Made by a program: the position numbers and the translations under genes | The notes under the pieces: generated by a model | What the model was told of the DNA's origin: nothing | The model's input: only the letters and a program-made list of their open reading frames with translations | Database searches by the model: none | NCBI GenBank assembly: GCA_037968835.1 | Contig: JBBKWG010000031.1 | Coordinates: 1 to 17,590, forward strand | Length of the DNA stretch: 17,590 bases | DNA from: JBBKWG01 sp037968835 | GTDB lineage: Bacteria > Pseudomonadota > Alphaproteobacteria > Rhodobacterales > Rhodobacteraceae | Direction of reading: 5' to 3' | Part shown: positions 1-6,950 of the stretch, one piece after another | Position numbering within the stretch: the stretch's first letter is position 1 | Layout: every line of letters begins with the position of its first letter

Positions 1-755
1 GCTACATAAAGTTCGAATCCGTACGATCCGATGAACCACAGGAACCCGGCCACCGCGGTGCCAGGTGAAAGCCAGCGCCATTTGGCATCGCGCCGCGACG
101 GTCCCCAGCGATAAAGCGCGCCAAGCCCGACCATATAGACGAACGCCACAACCCCCCAGCGAGAAGCGATCAGCAGTTTCTCCGTCTCGAAGTCCATGGG
201 GATGAATGCCAGCGCTGCGGGCAGACCGACCAGCAGGATCATAAGCACCGCCGTCCCGAACAGCAGGGTCGCCGTTAGAAGAATGACGATGGTGAAATAG
301 GTGACCAGGCCGCGCTTTTCGTTTTCCTCGTAAGCGATGTTCAGGCCGTGAACGAGGCTGGTCGTTGCGCGCATGGAAAGATAGATCGCAAACAGGACAC
401 CGACGACGATGGTCAGCGACAAGCCTTCATTAGACGTGCCGGCAACCTTTTTTGCCTGATCCAGAACGATGATGGCAGCCGGATCGGGAAGCAATCGGGC
501 GAAGCTTTCAAGCTGGAAGACCACGGCGCCGGGATCGGTGAACAGACCCACCAGCGCCATTAATGCGGCAATCGCGGGGAACACCGCCAACAGTGCATAG
601 AACGCCACGCCCGCCGCGATAAGGCCGATCTGAGACGGAAATATACGCAATGCGACCCGATAGAAAATATCGCGCCAGCCGCGCAGCGGGATCTGGGCAG
701 GGCGGGAGGCGTGCCGTCCGTGGGGATCCGACTGGGTGGTGTTCTCTGTCTCCAT
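1..755 (-). CDS. YihY/BrkB-family inner membrane protein (C-terminus cut by window edge)
   Basis: The reverse strand encodes 251 codons of a membrane protein that runs off the left edge. A polar N-terminus of about 27 residues is followed by GWRDIFYRV, then a hydrophobic stretch with AAGVAFYALLAVFPAIAAL, which is the hallmark start of the YihY/BrkB family (once called ribonuclease BN, a name no longer supported). Further hydrophobic segments follow, with the family-typical ALYRWGPSRRDAKWRWLSPG before the last visible segment. The family has about six transmembrane helices and no settled function. I chose ATG 755; an in-frame ATG at 767 would add four residues. It diverges from the alpha-glucosidase gene with only tens of bases between start codons, so its promoter must lie at least partly inside that neighbour. 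Family call is confident; function is unknown. Confidence 0.85.
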   Translation of the reverse strand, partial: METENTTQSDPHGRHASRPAQIPLRGWRDIFYRVALRIFPSQIGLIAAGVAFYALLAVFPAIAALMALVGLFTDPGAVVFQLESFARLLPDPAAIIVLDQAKKVAGTSNEGLSLTIVVGVLFAIYLSMRATTSLVHGLNIAYEENEKRGLVTYFTIVILLTATLLFGTAVLMILLVGLPAALAFIPMDFETEKLLIASRWGVVAFVYMVGLGALYRWGPSRRDAKWRWLSPGTAVAGFLWFIGSYGFELYV

Positions 756-799
756 GGTCCAGATCATAGAGCGTGTTCCAGCAGAAAAAAGGTGCAGCT

Positions 800-2416
800 T
801 TGAAGCAGGCGCGCAAGGCGGCGAGATGGTGGATTGACCGGGTCGTTTACCAGATCTGGCCGCGTTCGTTCGCTGACAGCAATGGCGACGGAATTGGCGA
901 TATTCCGGGCATCATAAGCAAGCTCGACTACCTTGCGGACCTCGGGGTCGGGGTGATCTGGCTGTCGCCGGTCTATCGCTCGCCGATGGCCGATATGGGC
1001 TACGACATTTCGGATTACCGCGACATCGCGCCCGAGTTCGGGACGCTCTCGGACATGGATCGGTTGATCGCCGAGGCAGGTGCGCGCGACGTTCGCATCG
1101 TCATGGATCTGGTGGTCAACCACTCGTCCGATCAGCATCGCTGGTTTCAGGCCGCCCGCGCCAGCCGCGATGCCCCGACACGCGACTTTTACATCTGGCG
1201 CGATCCGGCACCGGGTGGAGGACCGCCAAGCGAACAGCGGTCCTATTTCGGCGGTCCTGCGTGGCATCTGGCCGAAGAGACAGGGCAATATTACCTGGCA
1301 CTGTTCTCGCCCGGTCAACCCGATCTGAACTGGGAATGCGACGACTTGCGCGCCGAAATCCACGACATGATGAACTGGTGGCTTGATCGGGGCGTCGCCG
1401 GGTTCCGCATGGATGTGATCGACCATATCGGCAAGGACATCGACGCCGGCATCATCACCGATGGCCCGCGCCTGCACGACCATCTGCAAGAAATGCGCCG
1501 CGAAGTGTTCGAGGGCCGCGACGTTCTGAGCATCGGCGAAGCCTGGTCGGCCAGCACCGCTACGGCCCCGCTTTATACCTCCAGCGCGCGCGGTGGTTTG
1601 GACATGATGTTCCAGTTCGCCCACATCACCCAGGGTTGGGATGAGCAACGCGGCAAATGGGCGCCCAAGCCCTTCGATCTCGTCGGCTTCAAGCAGGTCT
1701 GGACCGATTGGCAACGTGCGCTGGCCGACGATGGCTGGAACGCGCTGTTTCTGTCCAACCACGACTTGCCGCGTCAGGTCTCGCGCTATGGCAACGGCTC
1801 GGCTGCCTCGGCCAAGGCGCTGGCAATGGCCATGCATCTGATGAAAGGCACGCCGTTCATCTATCAGGGCGAAGAGATCGGGATGGGCAATGCGCGTTTC
1901 AGTCGGCTGGATCAGTACCGCGATCTTGAGACGCTGAACCTGTGCGACGAGGAAATGGCCAATGGTATGACGCACGCCGCATTTTTGGCCGGAGCGGCGG
2001 CGAACGGACGCGACAATGCGCGCACGCCGGTTCAGTGGGACGCAACGCGCGGCGCCGGTTTCACCGACGGCACGCCCTGGATCGACCTTGGCCCGGATGC
2101 GGCTGAGGTCAACGTGGCAGCCCAAATCGACGATCCGACCTCGGTTCTGGCGTTCTATCGCAAGCTGATCGCGCTGCGCCGCGTCCATCCGGTGATCGTC
2201 CACGGTGATTTCACGCCGCTGTTCGAGAGAGACCCTCAGATCATGGCGTATCGCCGGGTCCTAGACGGTGCGGCGCTCGTTGTCATCGTGAACCTCTCGG
2301 GCGAGCCCGCGCCCTGCCCTCATTTGGCAGCCGGGGCGACCCTGGTCGCGACCCACAGAGACCGCGTCGCCGGGCTTCGGGCATGGGAAGGGATCGCAGT
2401 GCTTTCAGACACATGA
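800..2416 (+). CDS. GH13 alpha-glucosidase (alpha-amylase superfamily)
   Basis: Cytoplasmic glycoside hydrolase that probably releases glucose from short alpha-glucosides (maltose, isomaltose or sucrose type). Numbering from TTG 800 (538 aa): a Ca-binding-type loop DSNGDGIGD (26-34) after YQIWPRSFA; conserved region I DLVVNH (103-108); region II FRMDVID with nucleophile Asp205; region III SIGEAW with acid/base Glu247; region IV NHD (320-322). All catalytic residues are present, with a C-terminal beta domain after about residue 460. No signal peptide is seen. Start choice: GTG 773 extends the frame by nine codons but has a poor ribosome site, while TTG 800 sits seven bases after an A-rich AAGG. 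Exact substrate cannot be set by eye; trehalose synthase or oligo-1,6-glucosidase are less likely alternatives in the same family. No sugar transporter genes are adjacent. Confidence 0.9.
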   Translation: MKQARKAARWWIDRVVYQIWPRSFADSNGDGIGDIPGIISKLDYLADLGVGVIWLSPVYRSPMADMGYDISDYRDIAPEFGTLSDMDRLIAEAGARDVRIVMDLVVNHSSDQHRWFQAARASRDAPTRDFYIWRDPAPGGGPPSEQRSYFGGPAWHLAEETGQYYLALFSPGQPDLNWECDDLRAEIHDMMNWWLDRGVAGFRMDVIDHIGKDIDAGIITDGPRLHDHLQEMRREVFEGRDVLSIGEAWSASTATAPLYTSSARGGLDMMFQFAHITQGWDEQRGKWAPKPFDLVGFKQVWTDWQRALADDGWNALFLSNHDLPRQVSRYGNGSAASAKALAMAMHLMKGTPFIYQGEEIGMGNARFSRLDQYRDLETLNLCDEEMANGMTHAAFLAGAAANGRDNARTPVQWDATRGAGFTDGTPWIDLGPDAAEVNVAAQIDDPTSVLAFYRKLIALRRVHPVIVHGDFTPLFERDPQIMAYRRVLDGAALVVIVNLSGEPAPCPHLAAGATLVATHRDRVAGLRAWEGIAVLSDT

Positions 2417-2507
2417 GTTTTGCGTTCGTTCCGACAAACCATGCCTCCAAGCAATAAACGCAATGACCCGATAGTGTTTCGCGACACGAAGTTTCGCAAA
2501 TTCACTG

Positions 2508-2536
2508 TTGACGCCCCTGACACCCCCGCCTAGTCT
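2508..2536 (+). promoter_or_regulatory. Likely sigma-70 promoter of the ilv unit
   Basis: A -35 hexamer TTGACG (2508-2513), a 17-base spacer and a -10-like TAGTCT (2531-2536) stand just before the leader peptide. Predicted transcription start is near 2543, leaving only about ten bases before the leader's ribosome site. The -35 is strong and the -10 matches three of six consensus positions. The fit with the leader and attenuator raises confidence. Confidence 0.55.
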
Positions 2537-2563
2537 CACGCCCATTGACGACAGGAGCCCCGG

Positions 2564-2611
2564 ATGGACCGGATTCTCGTAGATGTAGGGACATGGCGCA
2601 TGGGCCGGTAA
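2564..2611 (+). CDS. ilv leader peptide (15 aa, Ile-Leu-Val codons)
   Basis: A short reading frame, MDRILVDVGTWRMGR, with a good ribosome site AGGAG (2553-2557) six bases before its ATG. Codons 4-6 are Ile-Leu-Val and codon 8 is Val, the three end products of the pathway that the downstream acetolactate synthase starts. It ends at TAA 2609-2611, 26 bases before the attenuator stem. Known biology: ribosome stalling on such codons in ilv leaders of other proteobacteria controls a downstream terminator. Inference: here shortage of charged Ile, Leu or Val tRNA would stall the ribosome near 2573-2587 and leave 2595-2610 free to pair, while complete translation would park a ribosome on that segment. 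The peptide itself probably has no other function. Confidence 0.8.
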   Translation: MDRILVDVGTWRMGR

Positions 2612-2639
2612 CGGACGCCCTGACGGTACCCCATGCGCC
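2595..2639 (+). promoter_or_regulatory. Putative antiterminator hairpin of the ilv leader
   Basis: GGCGCATGG (2595-2603) pairs perfectly with CCATGCGCC (2631-2639), and GGTA (2607-2610) with TACC (2627-2630), leaving a three-base bulge. The 3' end of this stem takes bases 2638-2639, which are also the foot of the terminator stem, so the two structures compete. The 5' arm lies inside the last leader codons, where a ribosome at the stop codon would cover it. The two-base overlap with the terminator is small, so the switching mechanism is inferred. Confidence 0.5.
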
Positions 2640-2661
2640 CCCGAAAATCGGGGGTTTTTTT
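2638..2661 (+). terminator. Rho-independent attenuator before acetolactate synthase genes
   Basis: Stem CCCCCGA (2638-2644) and TCGGGGG (2648-2654), seven perfect base pairs with an AAA loop, followed by seven T (2655-2661). It lies between the leader peptide stop and the ribosome site of the large subunit gene, so it can only serve as a conditional terminator for the genes downstream. Confidence 0.85.
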
Positions 2662-2686
2662 ATGCGCGACGGATGGAGACAGCGCG

Positions 2687-4447
2687 ATGAGCAAGACGCA
2701 GATGACTGGCGCGAGAATGGTTGTGGAAGCCCTGAAGGATCAGGGCGTCGAAGTGGTCTTCGGCTACCCCGGCGGCGCTGTCCTTCCGATCTACGACGAG
2801 ATTTTCCAGCAAAACCACATCAAGCACGTCCTTGTGCGCCACGAGCAGGGCGCGGTGCACGCCGCTGAAGGCTATGCCCGTTCGACCGGGAAAGTCGGCG
2901 TCTGCCTTGTCACCTCCGGCCCCGGTGCGACCAACGCCGTTACCGGACTGACCGACGCCTTGATGGATTCGATCCCGATTGTGGTTCTGACCGGGCAGGT
3001 GCCGACCTTCATGATCGGCAATGACGCGTTCCAGGAAGCCGACACGGTGGGCATCACGCGACCCTGCACCAAGCATAACTGGCTGGTAAAAGAGACCGAC
3101 CGCCTGGCCGACACCATCCACCAGGCGTTTCACGTAGCCATGAAAGGTCGCCCCGGTCCGGTTCTGGTCGATATTCCGAAAGACGTTCAATTCGCGAGCG
3201 GCACCTATGTCTCGCCCAAGCAGGCGCGCACGTCGCATTACCAACCGCAGGTCAAGGGCGACATCGAAACGATCACCAAGCTGGTCGCGGCGATGGAAAC
3301 CGCCAAGCGTCCTGTCTTTTATACCGGCGGCGGAGTCATCAATTCGGGCATCGCCGCGACCCAGCTTTTGCGCGAGCTGGTCGAGGCGACAGGCTTCCCG
3401 GTCACCTCGACCCTGATGGGGCTTGGTGCCTATCCCGCCAACGGCAAACACTGGCTCGGGATGTTGGGGATGCACGGGCTTTACGAGGCCAATCTGGCAA
3501 TGCACGACTGCGACCTGATGATAAATATCGGCGCCCGGTTCGACGACCGGATCACCGGGCGCGTGCAGGATTTCAGCCCGCGCTCGAAAAAGGCCCACGT
3601 CGATATCGACCCCTCGTCGATCAACAAGGTCATCCATGTCGATATGCCGATCGTCGGCGATGTCGCACATGTGCTCGAGGACATGCTGCGGATCTGGAAA
3701 TCGCGTGGGCGCAAGACCAATGCCGAGGGCATCAGGAAATGGTGGACCCAGATCGAGGAATGGCGGGCCGTCGATTGCCTGAAGTTCGAGCAGAACGGCA
3801 AGATCATCAAGCCGCAATACGCGCTGTCGCGACTTGAGGCGCTGACCAAGGATCACGCGGACCGCTACATCTGCACCGAGGTCGGGCAGCACCAGATGTG
3901 GGCCGCGCAATACATGGGTTTCAACGAACCGAACCGCTGGATGACGAGCGGCGGGCTTGGCACCATGGGATACGGCTTCCCGGCCTCTATCGGGGTTCAG
4001 ATGGCGCATCCCGGCGCGCTTGTCATCAACGTTGCGGGCGAGGCGTCGTGGCTCATGAACATGCAGGAGATGGGAACCGCGATGCAGTTCCGCCTGCCCG
4101 TCAAGCAATTCATCCTGAACAACGAACGGCTCGGGATGGTGCGACAATGGCAGGAATTGCTGCACGGCGAGCGATATTCGCATTCGTGGTCGGAATCTCT
4201 GCCCGATTTCGTGAAGCTGGCCGAAGCGTTTGGCGCCAAGGGCATCAGGTGCGACGATCCCGACAATCTGGATGAAGCGATCAAGGAAATGCTGGCCTAT
4301 GATGGACCGGTCATTTTCGATTGCATGGTCGAGAAGCACGAGAACTGCTTTCCGATGATCCCCTCGGGCGAGGCGCACAACAAGATGTTGCTGGGCGAAG
4401 CGAGCACCAAGGACGCAATCGGCTCGAAGGGCGCGGTGATGGTCTGA
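2687..4447 (+). CDS. ilvB: Acetolactate synthase large (catalytic) subunit
   Basis: ThDP- and FAD-dependent enzyme that joins two pyruvates, or pyruvate and 2-oxobutyrate, in the first common step of Ile/Leu/Val synthesis; the gene is called ilvB or ilvI. The 586-residue product has FGYPGGAVLPIYD (25-37), catalytic Glu53 in RHEQGAVHAAEGYA, a middle FAD-type domain (about 195-340), GLGTMGYGFPASIG (423-436), and a ThDP/Mg motif starting GEASW (451) and ending ILNN (476-479). The usual motif is GD[GA]S, so Glu452 replaces the metal-binding Asp; from memory this variant is shared by Rhodobacterales enzymes. Start ATG 2687 has GGAG eight bases upstream; the earlier in-frame ATG 2633 lies within the attenuator and is rejected. 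It forms one unit with the regulatory subunit 55 bases downstream. Confidence 0.95.
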   Translation: MSKTQMTGARMVVEALKDQGVEVVFGYPGGAVLPIYDEIFQQNHIKHVLVRHEQGAVHAAEGYARSTGKVGVCLVTSGPGATNAVTGLTDALMDSIPIVVLTGQVPTFMIGNDAFQEADTVGITRPCTKHNWLVKETDRLADTIHQAFHVAMKGRPGPVLVDIPKDVQFASGTYVSPKQARTSHYQPQVKGDIETITKLVAAMETAKRPVFYTGGGVINSGIAATQLLRELVEATGFPVTSTLMGLGAYPANGKHWLGMLGMHGLYEANLAMHDCDLMINIGARFDDRITGRVQDFSPRSKKAHVDIDPSSINKVIHVDMPIVGDVAHVLEDMLRIWKSRGRKTNAEGIRKWWTQIEEWRAVDCLKFEQNGKIIKPQYALSRLEALTKDHADRYICTEVGQHQMWAAQYMGFNEPNRWMTSGGLGTMGYGFPASIGVQMAHPGALVINVAGEASWLMNMQEMGTAMQFRLPVKQFILNNERLGMVRQWQELLHGERYSHSWSESLPDFVKLAEAFGAKGIRCDDPDNLDEAIKEMLAYDGPVIFDCMVEKHENCFPMIPSGEAHNKMLLGEASTKDAIGSKGAVMV

Positions 4448-4450
4448 GAC

Positions 4451-4492
4451 GGGGGCCAGCCCCCGCTCCCCCGAGGTATTTGAGACAGGATG
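4451..4492 (+). repeat. Hairpin-bearing extragenic element between ilvB and ilvN
   Basis: The short gap between the two subunits holds GGGGG (4451-4455), a CCAG loop, CCCCC (4460-4464), then CTCCCCCGAGGTATTTGAG and a purine-rich tail. This resembles, from memory, a short element found many times between genes in Roseobacter-group genomes (G-rich and C-rich arms, then CTCCCCCGAGG plus an A/T-rich stretch). Only one copy is in this window, so repetition cannot be shown here. It may stabilise or weaken the mRNA between the subunits; it has no T tract on the plus strand. Confidence 0.5.
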
Positions 4493-4502
4493 AAATGGAA
4501 CC

Positions 4503-5072
4503 ATGTCGGCACTGAAAATCAAAAAGGGCTCTTCCAGCCACTCGGCCTATGATCTGCGCGATCCGCACGCCGAGGCGATCGAGCGGCACACGCTTGCGGT
4601 CGTTGTCGACAACGAGGCGGGGGTGTTGGCGCGAGTGATCGGGTTGTTCTCGGGTCGCGGCTACAACATCGAAAGCCTGACGGTTGCGGAAACCGACCAC
4701 ACCGGCCACGTCAGCCGCATCACCATCGTGACCACGGGCACGCCCAGCGTCATCGAGCAGATCAAGGCGCAGCTTGGTCGCATCGTGCCGGTGCACGAGG
4801 TCCACGATCTGACAGTCGAAGGGCCTTCGGTCGAACGGGAGCTGGGGTTGTTCAAGGTCGCAGGCACCGGGGAAAAACGAGTCGAGGCGTTGCGCCTTGC
4901 GGACATCTTTCGCGCCAATGTAGTCGATTCGACGCTGGAAAGTTTCGTGTTCGAGATCACCGGAACGCCGGAGAAGATCGACGCCTTTGCCGAACTGATG
5001 CGCCCGCTTGGACTGCTGGAAGTCGCGCGCACCGGGGTGGCCGCATTGGCGCGCGGCGACACTTCGAAATAA
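4503..5072 (+). CDS. ilvN: Acetolactate synthase small (regulatory) subunit
   Basis: Regulatory subunit (also called ilvH) that activates the catalytic subunit and gives valine feedback inhibition. The 189-residue product has an ACT domain from about residue 29 (LAVVVDNEAGVLARVIGLFS, then GRGYNIESL) to about 103, and the C-terminal ACT-like domain of the family (about 110-185, including ELGLFKV and FVFEITGTPEKIDAF). An extra N-terminal stretch of about 28 polar residues precedes the ACT domain; E. coli IlvH starts almost directly at the ACT fold. It follows the catalytic subunit by 55 bases and should be cotranscribed under the upstream attenuator. The ribosome site is modest: AGGA twelve bases, or TGGAA two bases, before ATG 4503. 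Its stop codon lies against the hairpin terminating the convergent EF-hand gene. Confidence 0.95.
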   Translation: MSALKIKKGSSSHSAYDLRDPHAEAIERHTLAVVVDNEAGVLARVIGLFSGRGYNIESLTVAETDHTGHVSRITIVTTGTPSVIEQIKAQLGRIVPVHEVHDLTVEGPSVERELGLFKVAGTGEKRVEALRLADIFRANVVDSTLESFVFEITGTPEKIDAFAELMRPLGLLEVARTGVAALARGDTSK

Positions 5073-5100
5073 AAAGACCGCCGGCTGGAAATGCCGGCGG
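5071..5100 (-). terminator. Terminator of EF-hand gene A
   Basis: Reading the minus strand, CCGCCGGC pairs with GCCGGCGG (eight base pairs, seven-base loop), followed by TCTTTTTATTT. It is 26 bases past the stop of the EF-hand gene ending at 5127. The plus strand has no T tract after the stem, so it acts mainly for the minus-strand gene, though the hairpin may also protect the 3' end of the ilv mRNA. Confidence 0.8.
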
Positions 5101-5126
5101 CCAGTCTGGTCAGGGAGGACCGTAGT

Positions 5127-5768
5127 TTACGAGCCGGAGCGGCCCAGAACGCTCAGGGTCTTATTGGCGTAGAGTTCGTTGAACGAAATCCGGTTGTCGC
5201 CATTGGCGTCGATCGTGTCGAAGTCGACATTGCTGACGCCGGGATACACGCCCGAAAGTTCTGCGAACGACACGAAGTTCGAGCCGTCGACGTCGACTGA
5301 CGAGAGTGTCACGACTTCCATGAAGCCGGCCTGATAGCGGCTCAGAACCTGCTGCGCTCTGCTCTCATAAAGCTCATTGGCGCTGACGCGGCGATCGTCG
5401 TTCAAGTCGAGATCGTCGAAGTCGGTGGCCCGGAACCCGGGATAAGCGGCTGCCAGTTCGGTCCACGACGCGAAGCCGTCGCCGTTGCCGTCGATTTTTC
5501 CGACACTCTGTACTGCGGCGCCATTTGCGTGCTTGCCGAAGATTGTCTGGGCATTGGAATCAAGCAGTTCGTTGGCGCTGAGGCGGCGATCATCGTTTTG
5601 GTCGATGTTGCGGAAATCAGCGGATGTCAGGCCGGGGAAAACGGCGGAGACTTCGGCTTTCGAGGCAAAACGGTCGCCGTTCTGGTCGAAGTTGGAGATG
5701 CCGACACCTGCGGATGCGACGGTGGCGGTAAGGGCGGTGGTGGCGATTGCCAGTGCGAGAGTTTTCAT
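5127..5768 (-). CDS. Secreted six-EF-hand protein (array gene A)
   Basis: Predicted exported Ca2+-binding protein of 213 residues. The N-terminus is a Sec-type signal peptide with an ASA cleavage site near residue 20. Six EF-hand loops run at residues 28-39, 56-67, 93-104, 121-132, 159-170 and 187-198; each begins with Asp and ends with Glu. Loops come in pairs 28 residues apart, joined by a YPG-x-x-x-x-DF segment (FPG in the first pair), so the protein is three repeated modules of about 65 residues. Each module ends with an AQ-x-[IV]-[LF]-type segment and the protein ends RSGS. I start at ATG 5768 (AAAGGA eight bases upstream, signal peptide at once); an ATG 69 bases further out lacks support. 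The signal peptide nearly matches that of the next gene, suggesting recent duplication. No enzyme motif, cysteine or anchor is seen; partners are unknown. Confidence 0.88.
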   Translation of the reverse strand: MKTLALAIATTALTATVASAGVGISNFDQNGDRFASKAEVSAVFPGLTSADFRNIDQNDDRRLSANELLDSNAQTIFGKHANGAAVQSVGKIDGNGDGFASWTELAAAYPGFRATDFDDLDLNDDRRVSANELYESRAQQVLSRYQAGFMEVVTLSSVDVDGSNFVSFAELSGVYPGVSNVDFDTIDANGDNRISFNELYANKTLSVLGRSGS

Positions 5769-5900
5769 TTGGTGGTCCTTTCGGGTTGCGATGTTCAAAT
5801 CACGGGGCGCGGCGGTGGTAAGTTTCATCGCCGACAAAGCTCATTCGGTATTCGCGTCTATCGCGACCCCGTTTGGTTCGAGAATGATGTGGGAAATGTT

Positions 5901-5926
5901 GTGGCCGCCACATTTGCGACGGCCAC
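5901..5926 (-). terminator. Possible weak terminator hairpin after EF-hand gene B
   Basis: GTGGCCG (5901-5907) pairs with CGGCCAC (5920-5926), seven perfect pairs around a 12-base loop, 20 bases past the stop of the EF-hand gene ending at 5946. On the minus strand it is followed only by AACATTT, so there is no clear T tract. It could be a poor terminator or a 3' stabilising hairpin. Confidence 0.35.
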
Positions 5927-5945
5927 CATTGGAATGCCTAAAACG

Positions 5946-6590
5946 TTAGTTTCCTGCGCGGCTCAGCACCGTGCGCACATCAGCGTTGTAGAGTTCGTCG
6001 AACGAAATGCGTTTGTCGCCGTTCAGATCGATCTGGTGAAAATCCAACGTCGACAGGCGCGGGTAAGTCCCGGTCAGTTCACCGAACGTGGCAAAGCCGG
6101 ATGCGTCGGTATCAAGGGCGTTCAGCGAAACGAACGCGCGTCGTTCGGCCGGGTGGCGACCAAGAACCGACTGTGCGGCCTCGGAGTAAAGCTCTGACGC
6201 GTTCAGACGCTTGTCGTCGTTAGTATCCAACTTGTCCCAATCACTGGCGGTCAGGCCACGATAGACGCCCGCCAGTTCTGTAAAAGACACGAAGTTGTCT
6301 CCGTTGGTGTCGACCTTGCTCAGACCCAGAACGCGGCCCTGCCCCGGCAGTTGACGGTGGATGATAGATTGGGCGGCACCGTCCGCAAGTTCGACGGCCG
6401 ATACGCGGCGGTCGTCATTGGTGTCGATGGAGTTGAAGTCGGACCGGGTCAGACCGGGGTAGACTGCGGTGATTTCGTCAAACGACGCGAAGCGATCACT
6501 ATTGCGGTCGACAGACGTAATGTCCGCAGAAGCGAGCGCGGTAGTTGCGGTTATGGCGGTTGTTGCCAATGCGAGTGCGAGAGTTTTCAT
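5946..6590 (-). CDS. Secreted six-EF-hand protein (array gene B)
   Basis: Paralogue of the neighbouring genes: 214 residues, signal peptide beginning MKTLALALATTA with a likely cut after ALA (residue 20), then six EF-hand loops at 28-39, 56-67, 94-105, 122-133, 160-171 and 188-199. All loops keep Asp at position 1 and Glu at position 12. The second loop of each pair has Arg or Lys at position 6 (DTNDDRRVS, DTNDDKRLN, DLNGDKRIS) where classical EF-hands have Gly. The C-terminus is RAGN, a variant of the shared xGS ending. A ribosome site AAGGA lies eight bases before the ATG. The first 15 residues are almost identical to gene A, and the DNA there is also close, so A and B look like the youngest pair. 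Likely periplasmic or extracellular Ca2+ binding; specific role unknown. Confidence 0.88.
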   Translation of the reverse strand: MKTLALALATTAITATTALASADITSVDRNSDRFASFDEITAVYPGLTRSDFNSIDTNDDRRVSAVELADGAAQSIIHRQLPGQGRVLGLSKVDTNGDNFVSFTELAGVYRGLTASDWDKLDTNDDKRLNASELYSEAAQSVLGRHPAERRAFVSLNALDTDASGFATFGELTGTYPRLSTLDFHQIDLNGDKRISFDELYNADVRTVLSRAGN

Positions 6591-6950
6591 TGCAAAGTCC
6601 TTCCAGAACTATGTGTCATTTCTGGCGGCGGTGGGGTTGCCGTCATGCAATGTTATCTGGGAGGCGGGGAGGCTCAGCAAAACGCTAATTTCTGCACACT
6701 GAACTGTGTGGTTTTGTTTTTATATATAGATTTCAATATGTTCACGGAATTGAGAGGCGCTTGCAACAAATCAAAGCTCGCCACCATTCACGTTCGCGGA
6801 TTTTGTGGTTATCGCTTCCGAAGCCAGCAGATCTTGCGTGTGGCAAGCCAAGCGGTGCGTCCTGAAACCCAATGAATGGCGACCGCAGATTGCTCTGCGG
6901 CCCCTCTCACACACCCGGTAATCAACAAAACACAGAACTGGCGGGCCTGG
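6591..6950. other. Gene-less 360-base gap between EF-hand genes B and C
   Basis: No convincing gene. The middle (about 6703-6740) is strikingly A/T-rich for this genome and should contain the promoter of gene B on the minus strand, although I could not assign clear -35/-10 pairs. At 6695-6710 there is a CACAC...GTGTG inverted repeat with a six-base centre, followed on the plus strand by a T-rich run. At 6881-6902 there is a nine-pair hairpin that could belong to the 3' end of gene C. Confidence 0.5.
6881..6902 (-). other. Strong hairpin downstream of EF-hand gene C
   Basis: On the minus strand GGCCGCAGA pairs with TCTGCGGTC (nine pairs, one G-U) closing a GCAA tetraloop, 48 bases beyond the stop of gene C. 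GCAA is a stable GNRA loop. No T tract follows, so it is more likely a 3' mRNA stabiliser or a factor-dependent end than a classical terminator. Confidence 0.35.

Noticed and set aside
764..2203. Minus-strand open frame of 479 codons
   Set aside because: Mirror frame of the GH13 alpha-glucosidase with no recognisable motif.
2633..2686. Upstream ATG start for the acetolactate synthase large subunit
   Set aside because: It lies inside the attenuator stem, lacks a ribosome site, and the 18 extra residues do not resemble the family N-terminus.
4037..4128. Inactive or non-AHAS ThDP enzyme because of GEASW
   Set aside because: Catalytic Glu53, the rest of the ThDP motif, the AHAS-specific RQWQELLHGERYS segment and the adjacent regulatory subunit all support a working acetolactate synthase.
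2660..4522. Minus-strand open frame of 620 codons
   Set aside because: Mirror frame of the acetolactate synthase large subunit; no domain or ribosome site.
6695..6724. Plus-strand rho-independent terminator
   Set aside because: The hairpin has only five pairs and no plus-strand gene lies upstream; kept only as a possible operator.
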